Assembly (NCBI GenBank): GCA_963422685.1
Contig: OY730442.1
Coordinates: 2,790,001 to 2,854,000, forward strand
Direction: 5' to 3'
Length of the DNA: 64,000 nt
DNA from: Spongiihabitans sp963422685
GTDB taxonomy: Bacteria; Pseudomonadota; Gammaproteobacteria; Arenicellales; Poriferihabitantaceae
Shown: piece after piece, positions 36,081 to 44,902 of the stretch
How positions within the stretch are numbered: the first letter of the stretch is position 1
Layout: the number at the start of each line of letters is the position of its first letter
The notes under the pieces: model-generated
What the model was told of the DNA's origin: nothing
What the model saw: the letters and a program-made list of their open reading frames with translations, nothing else
Databases searched by the model: none
Translations under genes and position numbers: made by a program

Positions 36081-37895
36081 TCACGCTGCCTGGATTAGCT
36101 GGCTGTTGGTTTGTATCACCTTCCCTTTTCCGGGATGATTTTTTAATTTCCCAACCGGGATGATTGCCTGCAACTGATGATGGAATGTGCGCACGCCGTG
36201 TTCTATGGACGACAGACTGGGTTCTGGAAATACGCTTGATTTCATGCCATCCTGCAACCAGCGGACATATTTCTCATCTTCATCCGCCGTTATCGCATTG
36301 ATCCTGCGGTTCAGATAGCGAACCGCATCCATTCCTCTTCGGTTGTCGGCAAGGGCGTATACACCGCCTCGCAGTCGGGTTTGATCTGCGGCAACCGGAA
36401 TAGTCATATAAAACTCTATGCAGTCCGGGTATAAAGCGATCACCATGCTGGGAAAAATCGCACCGTATTGCCACAGGCGTTGATAGTCCTGTGGTAAATG
36501 ATCAAACTTTGGCAACAGGCTTTGGTAATGCCTTACACTCCAGAGTTTCCCTGGTTTTTCGTTAATATAGCCATAAGATACGGGTATGCCAGCGATGTCC
36601 GAATCCTGATAATTCTTTCCATAAAGCTGGTGCAGAGCAGGGTGGCCCACAGGAACGTGATACCCTTCGTTGTCTATATCATGGATCACCTTCCAGTTAT
36701 ACGGCAATATTTCGTCAAAACCCGAATTTTCAAGGGGCAGCATATTTTCAATCCTGTACGCCGCAAATACCGCTTCCAATGGCTTCATCTGCTCCGCCAA
36801 GGCCTGGCCGTCACTGACGAATCGAACGAAAATAAATCCCATCCAGATTTCCAGCTCCAAAGGCACCAGCCCGTTGGCGGATTTGTCCAGACTGGTGAAC
36901 GTGTTTTCTGCGGGCACACCGATCAGCTTACCGTCCAGTTGATAGGTCCAGCCATGAAAAGGACAGACAAGTGCATGGCCGCATTGTCCAGAGAGTGCAT
37001 CAAACAGTTTGGCACCGCGATGTCGGCATACATTGTGAAATGCCCGAATCTGCTTGTCGTTTCCCCGAATAACAATGACCCGCTCATCAATGGCATCCAG
37101 GGTTAAATAGTCCCTCGGGTTTGGCATATCGTTGATATGGCCAACCAGCAGCCAGTTATTTTTAAAAACAGTGCGCTTTTCCAGTTCTAAAAATTCTTCG
37201 TCGTAATAGGTCCAGGTCGGCAAACAATCGCTGAGTTCTGTTTCATTCAGGTCTTTGTGCACCGTGCGGAACGGCTGGGTCAGTTGCGGGAATATTGTAT
37301 GCAGATAACGATAGCAGGTTTGACGTGCCTGTTTTCGATCGAATATGTCTGGCTGATACAGAAAATCCTGCCAATAACCATCGATTATCCCGTCCAGCCC
37401 TCTGGTGATGGCTTCTGCGCTGGCGGCATCAATCTTTGCCTGCCGGCACAAAGACTGCACCTGGCCAAGCATGGATTGATGCAGCCAGGTATAGTGCTCA
37501 CTGCATATTTTCGTATATTCATTGCGCGCATTACTCTCGCTGGAAAAGGCATACCAGACGGCAATTTTGTCCTGGTCACACAGGGTCGGCGCAAAATATA
37601 CATCTATGACAGCGATGAGTTTTTCCATGGGTGTGGCAGCGTCATTAAATGCGGTTTGTGTGTGCCGTCGCAGTTCTTCGTTTAACCATTGCAGTGTGCC
37701 CAGCAGCAACCGGGCTTTGCTGTTGAAATAAAAACCGACGATTCCGGCCGATAAATCCGCTTGTTCGGTGACTTTTGCGATCGTCGTATTGGACAGGCCG
37801 TATTGGCTGATGGTTTTAATTGTGGCGTCGATTAATTGCTGGCGGCGATGGTCCTTGTGGCTCGAAGCGGCCGAATTTGCAGTTGTTTTGTGCAT
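36081..37895 (-). CDS. TetR/BetI-like regulator fused to a Rieske non-haem iron oxygenase
   Basis: A single uninterrupted frame joins a transcription regulator to an enzyme. Residues about 10-200 (from the ATG at 37895) are a TetR repressor of BetI type: RRQQLIDATIKTISQYGLSN, DLSAGIVGFYFNSKARLL, then a helical ligand domain with GLDGIIDGYWQDFLYQP. Residues about 205-600 are a ring-hydroxylating/quaternary-amine type oxygenase alpha subunit. The Rieske cluster ligands are CRHRGAKLF (about 288) and CPFHGWTYQLDG (about 310). The mononuclear iron site is DIDNEGYHVPVGHPAL (about 405). The frame extends to 37961, but that ATG lies within the divergent promoter. No reductase gene is adjacent. The neighbours are potFGHI, an amine oxidase and an aminotransferase, suggesting an amine substrate. 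Confidence 0.88.
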   Translation of the reverse strand: MHKTTANSAASSHKDHRRQQLIDATIKTISQYGLSNTTIAKVTEQADLSAGIVGFYFNSKARLLLGTLQWLNEELRRHTQTAFNDAATPMEKLIAVIDVYFAPTLCDQDKIAVWYAFSSESNARNEYTKICSEHYTWLHQSMLGQVQSLCRQAKIDAASAEAITRGLDGIIDGYWQDFLYQPDIFDRKQARQTCYRYLHTIFPQLTQPFRTVHKDLNETELSDCLPTWTYYDEEFLELEKRTVFKNNWLLVGHINDMPNPRDYLTLDAIDERVIVIRGNDKQIRAFHNVCRHRGAKLFDALSGQCGHALVCPFHGWTYQLDGKLIGVPAENTFTSLDKSANGLVPLELEIWMGFIFVRFVSDGQALAEQMKPLEAVFAAYRIENMLPLENSGFDEILPYNWKVIHDIDNEGYHVPVGHPALHQLYGKNYQDSDIAGIPVSYGYINEKPGKLWSVRHYQSLLPKFDHLPQDYQRLWQYGAIFPSMVIALYPDCIEFYMTIPVAADQTRLRGGVYALADNRRGMDAVRYLNRRINAITADEDEKYVRWLQDGMKSSVFPEPSLSSIEHGVRTFHHQLQAIIPVGKLKNHPGKGKVIQTNSQLIQAA

Positions 37896-37917
37896 TACGT
37901 TTATTGATGTTTTCGGG

Positions 37918-37946
37918 TTGATATAAAATTTGAATAATATTATAAT
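37918..37946 (+). promoter_or_regulatory. Sigma-70 promoter of the amine oxidase, overlapping a minus-strand -10
   Basis: TTGATA (37918-37923) and TATAAT (37941-37946) are separated by exactly 17 bases, a near-consensus promoter towards the amine oxidase at 38007. On the minus strand, TATAAT also reads at 37944-37939, giving a shared palindromic ATTATAAT for the TetR-Rieske gene. Its -35 is weaker. Confidence 0.6.
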
Positions 37947-37950
37947 GAAA

Positions 37951-37964
37951 TGAATAGACATTCA
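37951..37964. promoter_or_regulatory. Inverted repeat, candidate TetR/BetI-type operator
   Basis: TGAAT-AGAC-ATTCA is a 5-4-5 inverted repeat. It covers the expected start site of the plus-strand promoter and the expected -35 zone of the minus-strand one. It is a plausible binding site for the TetR domain encoded next to it, but it is short and unverified. Confidence 0.4.
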
Positions 37965-38006
37965 ATATGAGATTTGATCATTTTGCAGCCCGCCGTATTT
38001 TAAGGA

Positions 38007-39266
38007 ATGGCAAAAACAAGAGCAGATTATCCACTGGTCATTATCGGTGCCGGCGCAGCCGGGCTGGGGGCATCCGAACAGGCCGCAGCATCGGGCACTG
38101 GCCATGTTGTGCTGGAAGCCTCCCACCGTATTGGCGGACGCGGGTTGACCGAGTTCCTGGAAGGCGGTATTGCAGTGGATCTGGGGTGCCACTGGTTACA
38201 TTCCGGCAGTATTAACCCGTATGCGAAGTGGGCGGATAAACTGGGTTTTGAATATAAAAACCAGCGGGACAGCTATCGCTATGCAATGCACTTTGGCGGG
38301 CACTGGCTGGGAGCAGATAAACGGCGTGAATATGGGGTATTCATGCACAGTTGCCATAAAAAAATCGACCAGCTTTACCAGGAGTCGCCAGCCAACCCGG
38401 TTTTCGCGGCGGTGGATGATAACAGCGACTGGGCGCAGCACTTCTGTTACTGGATGTCGCTGATGCACTCTGCCGATGCAGACCAGGTTGCAGTGCAGGA
38501 CGTGGTGGAATACCGCGACACCAGTGAAGACTGGCCGTTAAAAAATGGTTATGGCGCATTAATTTGCAAACAGGGTGAACGCTGCCCGGTGCAGTTGAAT
38601 ACGCAAGTGCAGGCGATTCGCTGGAATTCAAATCCAGTCAGAATCACCACGAATAAAGGCGAGACAACGGCAGACAAGGTCATAATTACGGTGTCTACCG
38701 GCGTACTCGCGGCCCGGCAGATTGATTTTTTCCCCACACTGCCGTTGAGAAAACTCGAAGCGATCCATGCCCTGCCGCTGGGCAATTCGAATTATCAGTT
38801 TTTTAGTATCGACCAGGAGACATTTGATCAAGATGTTCCAGAAAACGTACATTTCCAACAGGATGATATTTCCATGGCCATCCGCATCCGGCCATTTAAC
38901 ACGCGGTGCTTGTTTACCAGTACGGGCGGAAGATTTGCCTGGTGGCTGGAAAAGCAAGGCCTTGGAGCATCTAAAGCATACCTGATTGATGGGCTGGTGA
39001 AGATTTTTGGCGGCGAGATTCGTGGCAAACTCAGAGAGTTCAGACTCAGTGCCTGGGGATATGACCCATGGATTCGCGGCGCTTATTCTGCGCAAACGCC
39101 GGGCTGTTCGGGCATGCGCAGGCAGCTTGCCGAACCAGTCGATGAGTGTCTGTATTTTGCCGGCGAAGCAACTTCAACCGACTTTTTCAGCACCGCACAC
39201 GGCGCCTATTTATCTGGAATCCGTGCCGTAAAAGAGGTGGTTGCCACTGTTAAATCAGTGGATTAA
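38007..39266 (+). CDS. Flavin-containing amine oxidase
   Basis: This FAD-dependent monoamine/polyamine oxidase-like enzyme has 419 residues. The N-terminal dinucleotide fold is LVIIGAGAAGLGASEQAA (about 10-27), followed by EASHRIGGRGLTEF and DLGCHWLH typical of the amine oxidase family. The C-terminal FAD-binding region is LYFAGEATSTDFFSTAHGAYLSG. No signal peptide is present. It is divergent from the TetR-Rieske gene with a near-consensus promoter between them. Its stop overlaps the stop of the convergent gene 39263-40570. Oxidation of a polyamine or alkylamine is inferred from context. Confidence 0.88.
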   Translation: MAKTRADYPLVIIGAGAAGLGASEQAAASGTGHVVLEASHRIGGRGLTEFLEGGIAVDLGCHWLHSGSINPYAKWADKLGFEYKNQRDSYRYAMHFGGHWLGADKRREYGVFMHSCHKKIDQLYQESPANPVFAAVDDNSDWAQHFCYWMSLMHSADADQVAVQDVVEYRDTSEDWPLKNGYGALICKQGERCPVQLNTQVQAIRWNSNPVRITTNKGETTADKVIITVSTGVLAARQIDFFPTLPLRKLEAIHALPLGNSNYQFFSIDQETFDQDVPENVHFQQDDISMAIRIRPFNTRCLFTSTGGRFAWWLEKQGLGASKAYLIDGLVKIFGGEIRGKLREFRLSAWGYDPWIRGAYSAQTPGCSGMRRQLAEPVDECLYFAGEATSTDFFSTAHGAYLSGIRAVKEVVATVKSVD

Positions 39267-40570
39267 CGACCTGATTGGCGCTTGCTGGTTGCCTGGTCCC
39301 GCAGATGCGCACAGCCTGCCAGCCTGATAACACGTTTGGCATCCAGCTTTCTGGCCGCCGCATACGGAAACTGCAGGCGCATTTTGGCAGATTGTCGCAG
39401 TGACTTTGGCGCTGAATCGGCGTTTATTATGGAGTCATAATGATCCCTGGCCTCTTCTTCTTCACCGATAATGTCCAATGTATTTGCCAATGCAAACACC
39501 CTGAACCATTTCAGTCTTTCACTTACCAGGTTTTCGTTTTTTATTGCTTCCAGATGCTGCAATTCCACATATCCCCGGAGCTTCCCCATTTGAAATAATT
39601 CCGCATAATTATCCGCCGCCAGTCCCTGAATGGACTTGATTTTGTGATCTGAAATGAAACGCCGGTTTTCCGCCAGTGCGGCGGCGGGCTGGCCGCATCG
39701 CAGCAGAATGCCTTGATAAGCAATGGAAAAGTCCGGATTATGCGGATACCGTTCGCTTAGTTCCTGGCTGAAATCCTGATAATCACATATTTGCTTGCCC
39801 GACCAGGGCACTTCCAGCAACAATGCTCTGGCGGCTTCCGGGGCCAGGTGCGGCGAATGTTGCAGCGATTGTTCGATTAATACTCGCCCCGAATGAAAGT
39901 TCCCGGAAGGGTTTATCCAATGCCGAACCCATTCATATCTATTGGGAATTGCATGGCTGTAAACTGTATATAAGCCCAGCGCAAGTACGGCGGCTGAGCG
40001 CCCGGCTGGCGTGGTTTCTCCCTGTAAATATTGCTGCAATTTTTTAATCGCGGGCTTGCCCAGATGATAGGCCGCAAAAATCTGCCTGCTGTTCAGCAAT
40101 ATTCTTGCGGTGTGAACCGCCGCCAGATTCCAGGCTAATAAGGATTCGGGTGTGTTTTCAATGGTATGGACAGCTTCGAGTTCCTCAACCGCGCCGGTCA
40201 GGGCCTTTAGCGAATTTTTTATCTGCTCGCTGTGGTTGCCGACCGCGCCTTTAACCCAGTTACCAAGCGCTTTATAAAACGCTGAAGAGGGGATGAGGTT
40301 TTGTTGCTGGTCAAACTTTTTGAGGACGCTTGCGGCGGTTGCAAAGTCATGATTGAAAATGGCATCAATGAATTGCCGCTCCGCCGGCAGTATGCATTGC
40401 GCCTTTATGGATTGGGAATAAACCGGGTAAATGGCAAACAAGCCAATAATAATCAGCTTGCAAAACCGGATGACCCGGCGTTGCCTTTTATTTGCAGTAT
40501 GGTGGCGTCGGGGGTGAATCAAATCGCAGACGGGTCTGCCGGCCGCTGTGAAGGTCAAACCCAATGACAA
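39263..40570 (-). CDS. Hypothetical protein with membrane anchor or signal and helical repeats
   Basis: I do not recognise the family. The frame has no good ATG near its 5' end, and the tracked start is a TTG at 40570, so the true start is unsettled. Residues about 33-52 (VIRFCKLIIIGLFAIYPVYS) look like a signal sequence. The rest is alpha-helical with TPR-like spacing (AAHTARILLNSRQ-type segments, PDFSIAYQGILLRCGQPAAALAENRRF). It could be an exported TPR-like protein. The last four bases overlap the convergent amine oxidase stop within TTAA. Confidence 0.6.
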   Translation of the reverse strand: MSLGLTFTAAGRPVCDLIHPRRHHTANKRQRRVIRFCKLIIIGLFAIYPVYSQSIKAQCILPAERQFIDAIFNHDFATAASVLKKFDQQQNLIPSSAFYKALGNWVKGAVGNHSEQIKNSLKALTGAVEELEAVHTIENTPESLLAWNLAAVHTARILLNSRQIFAAYHLGKPAIKKLQQYLQGETTPAGRSAAVLALGLYTVYSHAIPNRYEWVRHWINPSGNFHSGRVLIEQSLQHSPHLAPEAARALLLEVPWSGKQICDYQDFSQELSERYPHNPDFSIAYQGILLRCGQPAAALAENRRFISDHKIKSIQGLAADNYAELFQMGKLRGYVELQHLEAIKNENLVSERLKWFRVFALANTLDIIGEEEEARDHYDSIINADSAPKSLRQSAKMRLQFPYAAARKLDAKRVIRLAGCAHLRDQATSKRQSGR

Positions 40571-40615
40571 AAATAATCGAAAACAACCGCTTCCAGTCCT
40601 TAAAATGTCCTTGGA

Positions 40616-41974
40616 CTATACCTCTTCCATCGCCAGTTCTATTCCCTTTCCCAGCAGTTCCACCAATTCATCGATTTGGGGTTTGGTTATGGTTAAAGGC
40701 GGGGACATGACGCACATATTAATTATCGGCCGAACCAGCAGACCGAGCTTCTGGCAATGTTTATCGATACGATTTCCGATCGCATAATCCATTTCCAGCG
40801 TATTGTTACCCTTGTCGGCGGTATCGCATTGTACGCATGCCATCAAGCCGATACCCCGAACATCGGTGACAATGGGAATTTCCAGAAGAGTGGCCAGTTG
40901 CGCCTGAAAATAGGGCGCGACCTCGCGCACGTGTTCCATGATATTTTCGCGCTCCATAATTTCGATATTTTTTATGGCGGCCGCACAGGCCACGGGATGG
41001 CCAGAATAGGTGAAGCCATTAGAAAACACCACACTCGGGTCTTTTGCGTCGATGGATTTTAATAATTTATCGGATACCAGAAACGCGCCCAGCGGAACAT
41101 ACCCTGAAGTGATACCTTTGGCGCAGGTGATGATGTCCGGGACAATATCGAAAACCGCTTGCGAGGCGAAAAAATACCCTAATCGGCCGAATGCGGTAAC
41201 CACTTCGTCTGAAATATAGACTACATCGTATTTTCGGCAAACCTCCAGACAGCCAGCATGGTATCCCCGAGGCGCCATGATGACCCCGCCAGAGGCGAGA
41301 ATCGGCTCGGCAATAAACGCAGCGACTTTATCAGCACCGATTTCCAGAATTTTCTGTTCAAGCTGGCCGACCCGTAACCGGCAGTAATCCGCATCCTGCA
41401 TTCCTGCCGGTTTATCCAGCAAATTGGGGTCTGGAATATGGTGAAACGTTTCATCGATAAAATCCAGGTAGTTTTTGTCTCTGGACTTGCCGGATGCAGA
41501 GGCCGCAAGATAGGTGCTGCCATGATAGGCATTGGTTCTGGAAATGACGTGTTTTTTCTGCGGCAGGCCGAGCACGTTATTGCGAAACATGACAAATCTC
41601 AAGGCCGAGTCCACCGCTGTGGAGCCGCCCGTGGTATAGAAAGTATGGTTCAGGTCGCCCGGCGAGAGTTCGGCAAGTTTCTGTGCAAGCACTGCGGAGG
41701 GCGGACTGGTCAGGCTCCATGGGCTGACATAGGTCAACCGCATTATTTGCTCGGAAATAGCATCGGCCATTTCCTGGCAACGATGACCAATGTTGACACA
41801 CCACATTCCAGCCGGCCCGTCCAGCAGCCGGTTGCCGTCCGAATCCTCTATATAGATGCCATTGGCATTGTCGATTACCGTGCGTTTATTTTCACCGATT
41901 TTTTTGACATCCTCCCAAGGGTGAAGGAATTTATTGTCTTGGCGCTGGATGGATTCGGTACTGGGTTTTGACAT
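40616..41974 (-). CDS. Class III (omega) aminotransferase
   Basis: This PLP enzyme transfers amino groups from the end of amines or omega-amino acids. The 452-residue product has GIYIEDSDGNRLLDGPAGMWCVNIGH, FYTTGGSTAVDSALRFV, RTNAYHGSTYLAASASG, FIAEPILASGGVI, ISDEVVTAFGRLGYFFASQ and the PLP-lysine segment ITCAKGITSGYVPLGA (Lys about 283). It resembles the polyamine:pyruvate aminotransferases such as SpuC in general plan. I chose the ATG at 41974 (MSKPSTES); 41986 is also possible. Upstream codons in this frame are a shadow of the PhyH gene. It probably works on amines imported by PotFGHI. Confidence 0.9.
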   Translation of the reverse strand: MSKPSTESIQRQDNKFLHPWEDVKKIGENKRTVIDNANGIYIEDSDGNRLLDGPAGMWCVNIGHRCQEMADAISEQIMRLTYVSPWSLTSPPSAVLAQKLAELSPGDLNHTFYTTGGSTAVDSALRFVMFRNNVLGLPQKKHVISRTNAYHGSTYLAASASGKSRDKNYLDFIDETFHHIPDPNLLDKPAGMQDADYCRLRVGQLEQKILEIGADKVAAFIAEPILASGGVIMAPRGYHAGCLEVCRKYDVVYISDEVVTAFGRLGYFFASQAVFDIVPDIITCAKGITSGYVPLGAFLVSDKLLKSIDAKDPSVVFSNGFTYSGHPVACAAAIKNIEIMERENIMEHVREVAPYFQAQLATLLEIPIVTDVRGIGLMACVQCDTADKGNNTLEMDYAIGNRIDKHCQKLGLLVRPIINMCVMSPPLTITKPQIDELVELLGKGIELAMEEV

Positions 41975-42050
41975 GACTGATTTCATAACTGATAACAAGC
42001 GTTCTGTGCTGCAAAGGATCATACCCGTTTGTGTCGCGGCAACACAACAA

Positions 42051-43100
42051 TCAGTACGGCCCCGGACTTTCTTCTCCAGCCTTGTCAGTATTTCCTGAAT
42101 GCGCCGGGAATGTTTCATAGTGATGCAACCGATGCTCGCCATCATCGCGCATGTCTTCAATGGCCCGGGAAACATCCTTGATCGCTTCTTCCAAAGCCGC
42201 GGCAATGGCCTTGCGGTCTGCATTAAAGTCGGGTTCCTTGAGCAGATGATCCAGCCGGTTACGCCCACGCCACGCGCAATGCCTGGCCCATTCGGTATAC
42301 AAACATTCGGGGTCGTCAACCAGTCTGAGGTCCTTGTGGCGATGCTGGTCATCTCCCCGGGTGTCCATTGAGACGTAGGCATTGACCAGGGTGATGCGCT
42401 CAACCGGCCCGGTCAGCGCCGCCGCGCGATGCACAACCATGCTGCCATGCAGTGCCACGGCATAACCTGGCCCGGGAAATACCGGCGCCGCCACTCTGTC
42501 TGCGGGCGGCGTCCTGCCTTGTTTTGCCAGTTCGGCCATCTCGTATTTGGTGCCGACGAAGTATTCAAATTGCCCGCCCAACAGTGTGGTCGGATCGGTG
42601 ACCATCATCACATAGTCCAGTGCCAATGTGTCATGATGCCACTTGTCCACTGCCTTGCCGAAGTCCTGCGGTGCAAAATTCATATGCCCGAGGTGGAGGG
42701 GCATGGTATGGGGCGCGACATCCTGGTCGTATATTTCACATAATAAATCGGTGATTGACGGGTCGATGCACAGGTCGCGCAAATATCGGGAACGGTAACA
42801 ACCGCCGCGCACCATGTTTTCAATCCGTTCACAACCTGTAGCGTACTGTCGCAGCGAGCGGGCCACGTCGAGAAGCGCCTTGGCACCTTCATCGGAAAGT
42901 ATTCTGAATGGGGACGTGACCGCCATGGCGGTTGCGGTGCCTTTTATTTCCTGATCAGAATAACCGAATTCGGACAGATACCTGATCTGCTCTGGTTTTT
43001 CCAGGGCAAGATGTTTGGCCGGATCAAACTCGGGTTCATCTTCAAGCCATTCATAACCTTTGGGCAGATGGTCGGGGAAGGGGACGGCGGTCTGACTCAT
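42051..43100 (-). CDS. Phytanoyl-CoA dioxygenase (PhyH) family protein
   Basis: PhyH proteins are Fe(II)/2-oxoglutarate-dependent oxygenases. The 349-residue protein has the double-stranded beta-helix pattern: the metal ligands are likely the His-x-Asp in KWHHDTLALD (about 151-155) and a distal His near GSMVVHRAAALTGP. These are followed by ERITLVNAYVS, with Arg as the usual 2-oxoglutarate contact. It sits upstream of the aminotransferase on the same strand, 64-76 bases apart. A role in hydroxylating an amine or amino-acid-like substrate is inferred only from context. Confidence 0.8.
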   Translation of the reverse strand: MSQTAVPFPDHLPKGYEWLEDEPEFDPAKHLALEKPEQIRYLSEFGYSDQEIKGTATAMAVTSPFRILSDEGAKALLDVARSLRQYATGCERIENMVRGGCYRSRYLRDLCIDPSITDLLCEIYDQDVAPHTMPLHLGHMNFAPQDFGKAVDKWHHDTLALDYVMMVTDPTTLLGGQFEYFVGTKYEMAELAKQGRTPPADRVAAPVFPGPGYAVALHGSMVVHRAAALTGPVERITLVNAYVSMDTRGDDQHRHKDLRLVDDPECLYTEWARHCAWRGRNRLDHLLKEPDFNADRKAIAAALEEAIKDVSRAIEDMRDDGEHRLHHYETFPAHSGNTDKAGEESPGPY

Positions 43101-43188
43101 CAGGCTGGTATCAGGTTATATCGCTTTGCGAACATGGCACGTTAATCGCACCGATTACGGACTATGGCGCTGGATTTTTCCGGTCTGC

Positions 43189-44193
43189 TTATCTGGTGTA
43201 TCTGGCCTGGTGACACACCATACAATTATAGGAATTGAAGATCATGCGTTTGTCGGCAAAATTCCCGGTTGGATTGCGTCGGTCAACCGGTTCCCGGAAG
43301 TAAGCCACGTTTTCCCGGATGTTCTGTATACGCTTTTCCAGTAATTCTTTGTACGGCCAGGTATGGTAGTCGCCGCTTTTGCGTGCATTCGCATAGGCAA
43401 TTCCCGCTTGCCCGGTGCGCCCCGCCTTAACCAGAAAATCACCAAAATTCAGGTAAAAGCCTTCCACATTATGCGGTGCTATGGCACTGTTCCACACGGC
43501 TCTTTTCAATTTTTCATCCTTCTCTGCCTGCTCCATGGACAAATACGGCGCAATATCGAAGTGCTCTCTGTCAACGGATGTATGATAGGCCAGATCCATG
43601 GATTTGAAATAGCCATTGATGGCTTCTGCAAACTTTTCATGGGTATGGTCATGATTGCTGAATACATAGCCGATGGAAAAATAATTGAAGGATGGATACG
43701 CTTTAATTGAATCCAGTCCATCATAATAAGCCCGCCGCAAGTCCTTTTCATCATTATGAATGCGGGCCTCGGCTAACGCCGCCCCGGCCAGCCAGCCATC
43801 GATACGGGCATCATCCGGGTTTAATTTTTTCGCTTCGATAAAATACTTTTTGGCGATGGTAATATCGTCGGTAATATTCGCAGACAGATTTTCACCCAGG
43901 CGGAAACGCTCTGATACCCGCCAAAAATGCAGATGCGCAATATACAGGGGAAGCTCGGGATCATTTGGGTTGGTTAAATAAGATGCTTTTAACCAGGCCA
44001 GGGCGTTTGCAATTTCATGGTATTCACCGGAATGAAACACCTCCCAAAATTTTTTCACGGCGCCATCCTTTAATTTCATTGCTTTTTTAACCGGCGTTTT
44101 TTCCGGCGCCGTATACACCGCAACAAAAGAACCGCAACCGGCCAGCAATAAAGCCACAAAGCCGGATATTAATATGTTTTTCATATTTTTCAT
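43189..44193 (-). CDS. Lipoprotein with TPR-like region and a single C-terminal haem c motif
   Basis: The N-terminus is a lipoprotein signal (MKNMKNILISGFVALLLAGC, lipobox Cys about 20). The body is helical with TPR-like units (DDITIAKKYFIEAKKLNPDD, KSMDLAYHTSVDREH). The last residues hold one CxxCH motif, NCMVCHQARYTR, about 7 residues from the end. A periplasm-facing electron-transfer or haem-binding role is possible. It is divergent from a 2Fe-2S protein gene in the denitrification-like block. I do not recognise a named family. Confidence 0.75.
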   Translation of the reverse strand: MKNMKNILISGFVALLLAGCGSFVAVYTAPEKTPVKKAMKLKDGAVKKFWEVFHSGEYHEIANALAWLKASYLTNPNDPELPLYIAHLHFWRVSERFRLGENLSANITDDITIAKKYFIEAKKLNPDDARIDGWLAGAALAEARIHNDEKDLRRAYYDGLDSIKAYPSFNYFSIGYVFSNHDHTHEKFAEAINGYFKSMDLAYHTSVDREHFDIAPYLSMEQAEKDEKLKRAVWNSAIAPHNVEGFYLNFGDFLVKAGRTGQAGIAYANARKSGDYHTWPYKELLEKRIQNIRENVAYFREPVDRRNPTGNFADKRMIFNSYNCMVCHQARYTR

Positions 44194-44446
44194 TTTAAAC
44201 AGCCTCGTTTGATGGTTGGGTTTTTATGGACCACTTTCTAACCGGATTGCCTAAAGCCTGGTCACTCAGGCAACATGCGCAATGTACAGATATTATTACC
44301 CATCCCGCACTGTTTCAACGGTTTTTCGGGTCGCGGCTGCACCAATCATAAAATAAACGCATCGTCTTCAGGTGATGGATTGTTAGTACAATTCAAACTA
44401 CAGAGATTTCATGCAACAAAATGTAATAAATTCAGGGTCAGGGTGA
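44194..44446. other. Divergent intergenic region, lipoprotein/2Fe-2S protein
   Basis: About 250 bases contain promoters for both directions. No perfect FNR box was found here, unlike the region before nirK. Confidence 0.35.
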
Positions 44447-44854
44447 ATGAATAACCATGCACGCAGGATCGCAAACCGGGATAAATACCTGGCAGAGGCG
44501 GTGGACGAATTAAAAATCAAACAAATTCAACGCCATATATTTCTATGCTGCGACCAGAGCAAGCCAAAATGCTCGCCGCACGATAAAAGTCTTGAATCAT
44601 GGCATTTCCTGAAAGATCGGCTGGCCCGGCTTGGGCTGGATAAAGAAGGCGGCGTGTACCGAACCAAGGCAAATTGCTTGCAGGTCTGCACTTGGGGGCC
44701 GATTGCCGTGGTTTATCCAGAAGGCGTCTGGTATCACTCGTGTACGCCAGAGGTTCTCGAGAAAATCATTCAGAAACACTTGATCGGCGGCGAGGCGGTG
44801 GCCGAATTTGTATTCGCAACGCACCCGCCTGCAACAGCGGTCCCCCAGGAATAG
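44447..44854 (+). CDS. Thioredoxin-like 2Fe-2S ferredoxin
   Basis: The protein has the thioredoxin-like [2Fe-2S] ferredoxin pattern: HIFLCCDQSKPKCSP (Cys about 34, 35 and 42) and TKANCLQVCTWGPIAVVYPE (Cys about 78 and 82), then GVWYHSCTPEVLEKIIQKHL. At 135 residues it is a small cytoplasmic electron carrier. It precedes the Dnr-like regulator by 48 bases on the same strand, which suggests co-transcription. The partner enzyme is unknown. Confidence 0.88.
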   Translation: MNNHARRIANRDKYLAEAVDELKIKQIQRHIFLCCDQSKPKCSPHDKSLESWHFLKDRLARLGLDKEGGVYRTKANCLQVCTWGPIAVVYPEGVWYHSCTPEVLEKIIQKHLIGGEAVAEFVFATHPPATAVPQE

Positions 44855-44902
44855 GCTGGGAATGGCAGAGCAACTCCAGGCCGCATCTTCGCTCCGTAAA
44901 AA

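Noticed and set aside
37896..37961. Upstream start for the TetR-Rieske fusion
   Set aside because: The extra 22 residues would be encoded inside the shared promoter region; the ATG at 37895 matches the usual TetR N-terminus.
41987..42403. N-terminal extension of the class III aminotransferase frame
   Set aside because: It is an out-of-frame shadow of the PhyH gene on the same strand; its composition is unlike an aminotransferase and a good ATG lies at 41974.
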